Below, piece after piece: positions 58,395 through 60,454 of a stretch of DNA of 60,454 bases (position 1 is the stretch's first letter; each line of letters begins with the position of its first letter). The position numbers and the translations under genes were made by a program. The notes under the pieces were generated by a model that searched no databases, was not told the DNA's origin, and saw nothing but the letters and a program-made list of their open reading frames with translations. Source of the DNA: Methanomassiliicoccus sp. (lineage in GTDB: Archaea; Thermoplasmatota; Thermoplasmata; Methanomassiliicoccales; Methanomassiliicoccaceae); contig JADFDJ010000013.1 of NCBI GenBank assembly GCA_018262895.1, positions 1 to 60,454 of the forward strand. The letters run 5' to 3'.

Positions 58395-58688
58395 CTACAT
58401 CTTCGCCAGCTGGGCATGGGGGACCCCAGCGATCCTCAGTACGCATTCAACGTCTATGTAGCCCTCGCGGACGGCCACGGCCACCGCGCGCTCCCCCACG
58501 AGGTTGGCCACTGTGCACATGGTGAGGCGGTTGAGGAGCGCGTCCTCGCTGCCCTCCTCGCCCTCATAGAATTCCCGGCACACATCGAGCCTGAGGGGCT
58601 CTTCCCTGAGGACCGTGCCCACGAGCTCCTTGTCCGCCGCCGCCAGGACCAGCTCCCGGCCGTGCCTGTGCATGCGCATAAAGAACAT
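58395..58688 (-). CDS. DUF424 family protein
   Basis: 97 aa from ATG 58688, 1 nt after the MCM stop, with GGAGGGA upstream. DUF424 features: ELVLAAADKELVGTVLREEP, FYEGEEG, TMCTVANLVGERAVAVAV, and IAGVPHAQL. Function unknown; commonly found in archaea, also near translation genes as I recall. Between mcm and nmd3 it may link replication with ribosome assembly. Confidence 0.85.
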   Translation of the reverse strand: MFFMRMHRHGRELVLAAADKELVGTVLREEPLRLDVCREFYEGEEGSEDALLNRLTMCTVANLVGERAVAVAVREGYIDVECVLRIAGVPHAQLAKM

Positions 58689-58689
58689 A

Positions 58690-60454
58690 TCATCCCTCCG
58701 AGGCCAGCTTGTAGAAGCCGGGCGCGGGGGAGTATATCTCTCCGTTCTGGCCAAGCCGTTTTATGAGCGTCTTGGCGCGGTCCTCGGCAATGCCCTCGGC
58801 CAGCGCCGACTTGTATATCTCGTCCGCGGGCACTCCCTTCTTGCTGTCTGAGCTCTTCGACAGCTGGGAGATGAGCTTCTTGATTATCCCGATCTGCTCC
58901 CTCTGCGAGTGCGACGTGCCCGTGGCGATGATATCGAAGTCGAGCTTGTCGCCCTCCCCGGCGATGCGGCGCAGGTAGTACTCGACGATCCTCACGGCGC
59001 GCTGCGCGTCATCCGCCGTGACCACCGGCGAGAGGCGGGCGCGGGCGCTGGCCTCCGACAGCCGCACGAACGCCTCCAGCTGACGGGCTGTGATCGGCAC
59101 CGAGGCGCCCTCGCCCTCCCCCTGCTTCCTTATCTTCAGGTAGAACTGGGAGATGATGGCCATGGCCTCGTCCGAGAGCACGGGGAATATCTTCTTGGAG
59201 TAGGCCACGTACTTGCGGAAGAAGTCCCTCTCCAGGACCGGCTGCATGGCGGTGGTGTCGCTGAGGATCTTCTCCCCGTCGACCCCTGTCAGCGCGGAGG
59301 GGTCGGCGTACTTCCGGACCTGGCCCCGGCGGTGCGACTTCAGGATATGCTGCGTGATGCTGGCGTCCTTGTCCACGGAGGGTTTGTCTGTTAGGGCGAA
59401 GATGAGGTCGAACCTCGACAGCAGCGCCGGCGGCATGTTGATCTGCTCGGCTATGTACTGGTGCTCCTGGAACCTACCGTACTTGGGGTTGGCCGCGCCC
59501 AGCAGGGAGCACCGGCACTGCAGGGTGGCGGTGATGCCGGCCTTGGCCACGGACACGGTGTTTCCGCACCACAGGGCCTTACCGTTCCTGCGGACGTACA
59601 GGACGTGGTCGGGTACCTCCACGCAGTACACCCGGCCCCGGTAAGGGACGCGCTCCACCGCATGCGGCTGTGATGGGTCGATCTCCACCTCAACGGCCCC
59701 GCCATCCTCGCTTTGGAGCATGGTCACGGTGTAACGGGGCACGTCGGCCTCATAGCCCGGCCGGGAGCGGGACCGGTACCTCCCCGGCATGGAGACTGAG
59801 ATCTGGGCGGACATGCCGATGCGCAGCGCCAGCTCCTGCAGGTCGTCGGCCAGCCTCTTGGACCGGGTGCGGAGCTCCTGCCCGCTGCCCCGTCCCGGGC
59901 CCTCGTAGCCGAGCATGAGCGCCTCGTAAAGGATGCGCAGCTGCCGCGGTGGAAGCGCCAGCACCTCCCTTGGTATGTGCTCCTCGTCCTTCCGGCCCAG
60001 CGATGCCAGGTAAACGGCGAGCGGCCTGTCGTGGACGACGATCTCGCCGTCCTCGAGAACCTGCTTGAGGCCCAGTCGCTCGAGGCACCCGCCGATGCAC
60101 TCCTCCTTGGAGGATGTAGAGGTTCCCGATGATGATGCCGTCCGGCTCCCCGTCCTTCCGGTGGACCCGCCCCGCCGCCAGGTAGTAGCCGAGCAGCTCC
60201 AGCCAGTCGTCCATGGGAAGCTCCCTGGGCCTGCCCTTGCTGCCTGGCACCGCCGGGATCGTGAAGAGCTCGGTCTCCTTCCCCTCCCAGGAAGCGCTCG
60301 TCTGGAACCGGAGCTTGGAGCTCAGGGGAAGCTCGTCCATGCGTCCCAGGGAGTACGGCCCGTAGCCCTCCTCCTCCAGCCGGGAGACGTACATGTTGTG
60401 GTTGGGGGTGACCATGAGGTCCACTTCCTTCCCCCGGAGGCGGTACATGTCCCC
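58690..60454 (-). CDS. mcm: Replicative MCM helicase, partial, intein with a broken frame
   Basis: C-terminal part of MCM; the N-terminus, Walker A and Walker B lie beyond the window. The C-extein (58690-59559, 289 codons) begins TVSVAKAGITATLQCRCSLL, with sensor 1 GAANP, Arg finger LLSRFDLIF, the helical lid and a C-terminal winged helix (GVPADEIYKSALAEGI). Upstream is an intein whose coding frame changes between about 60105 and 60130. As it stands, no continuous reading frame joins the two parts, so either a base error or a programmed shift must be invoked, because MCM should be essential. Confidence 0.85.
59560..60454 (-). mobile_element. MCM intein, frameshifted
   Basis: Runs off the window edge. 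Visible are block B VTPNHNMYVSRL, a degenerate LAGLIDADG-type motif (LELLGYYLAAGRV), block F VYCVEVPD and block G VLYVRRNGKALWCGN, then extein Thr. The residue before the final Asn is Gly rather than His. Frame A ends its sensible sequence at about GIIIGNLY. The sensible sequence continues in another frame as SKEECIGGCLERLGL, and the break coincides with a TCCTCC-TT-GGAGGA inverted repeat (60101-60114). Confidence 0.85.

Overview
The window reads as archaeal chromosome, GC-rich and densely coded. Archaeal markers are NMD3, MCM, deoxyhypusine synthase, two Lhr-family helicases, a DUF424 and a DUF531-like protein, class III (type IV pilin) signal peptides, TATA boxes about 25-30 nt upstream of starts, and many leaderless genes. 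A bacterial-type DNA gyrase (gyrB-gyrA), an HdrD-like iron-sulphur protein and a two-subunit class I fumarase together suggest Thermoplasmatota, possibly a Methanomassiliicoccales-like methanogen. That placement is inference; no marker here fixes the genus.

Layout. 1-7.9 kb: ferritin-like protein, HdrD-like reductase, a compact Lhr-type helicase, fumarylacetoacetate-hydrolase-family enzyme, RlmE and PurM. 7.9-11.2 kb (minus): a four-gene cell-surface operon with a TasA/camelysin-like protein, its SipW/Sec11-type signal peptidase, a second small substrate and a large membrane protein with a cytoplasmic winged helix. 11.3-16.1 kb: DUF531-like protein, deoxyhypusine synthase, a 56-aa gene, a coiled-coil KaiC ATPase, a possible SecB-like protein and tRNA-Phe. 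16.4-22.7 kb (plus): a type IV pilus/Tad-like operon (pilin, ATPase, two membrane platform proteins, second ATPase). 22.8-31.8 kb (minus): zinc-ribbon membrane protein, a 2112-aa surface protein with cytoplasmic zinc ribbons, a coiled-coil zinc-ribbon protein and a stand-alone KaiC-like ATPase.

31.9-43.1 kb: gyrB and gyrA, each interrupted by an intein; thiC; tRNA-Thr(CGT) with a 28-nt insertion in its D-loop; a DnaA-type AAA+ domain fused to a DUF835-like domain; and a zinc-ribbon helical protein. 43.2-46.5 kb: endonuclease IV-like protein, adenosine-specific kinase, methyltransferase, OGG-type glycosylase and an HTH regulator. 46.6-52 kb: a giant Lhr-type helicase. 52-56.6 kb: surface protein with carboxypeptidase-regulatory-like domains, fumarase subunits and an ABC exporter. 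56.6-60.45 kb: CinA-like protein, then nmd3-DUF424-mcm (minus). MCM is cut by the window edge and carries an intein whose frame is broken.

Themes. (1) Surface and signalling: SipW/TasA module, pilus operon, giant adhesin-like protein, and KaiC, zinc-ribbon and DUF835 proteins that look like one regulatory toolkit; four start at TTG, three of these apparently leaderless. (2) Replication: gyrase, a DnaA-like ATPase and MCM in one window, three of these genes holding inteins. The strongest candidates for new biology are the DnaA-DUF835 fusion, the SipW/TasA operon with its winged-helix membrane protein, and the tRNA-Thr D-loop intron.
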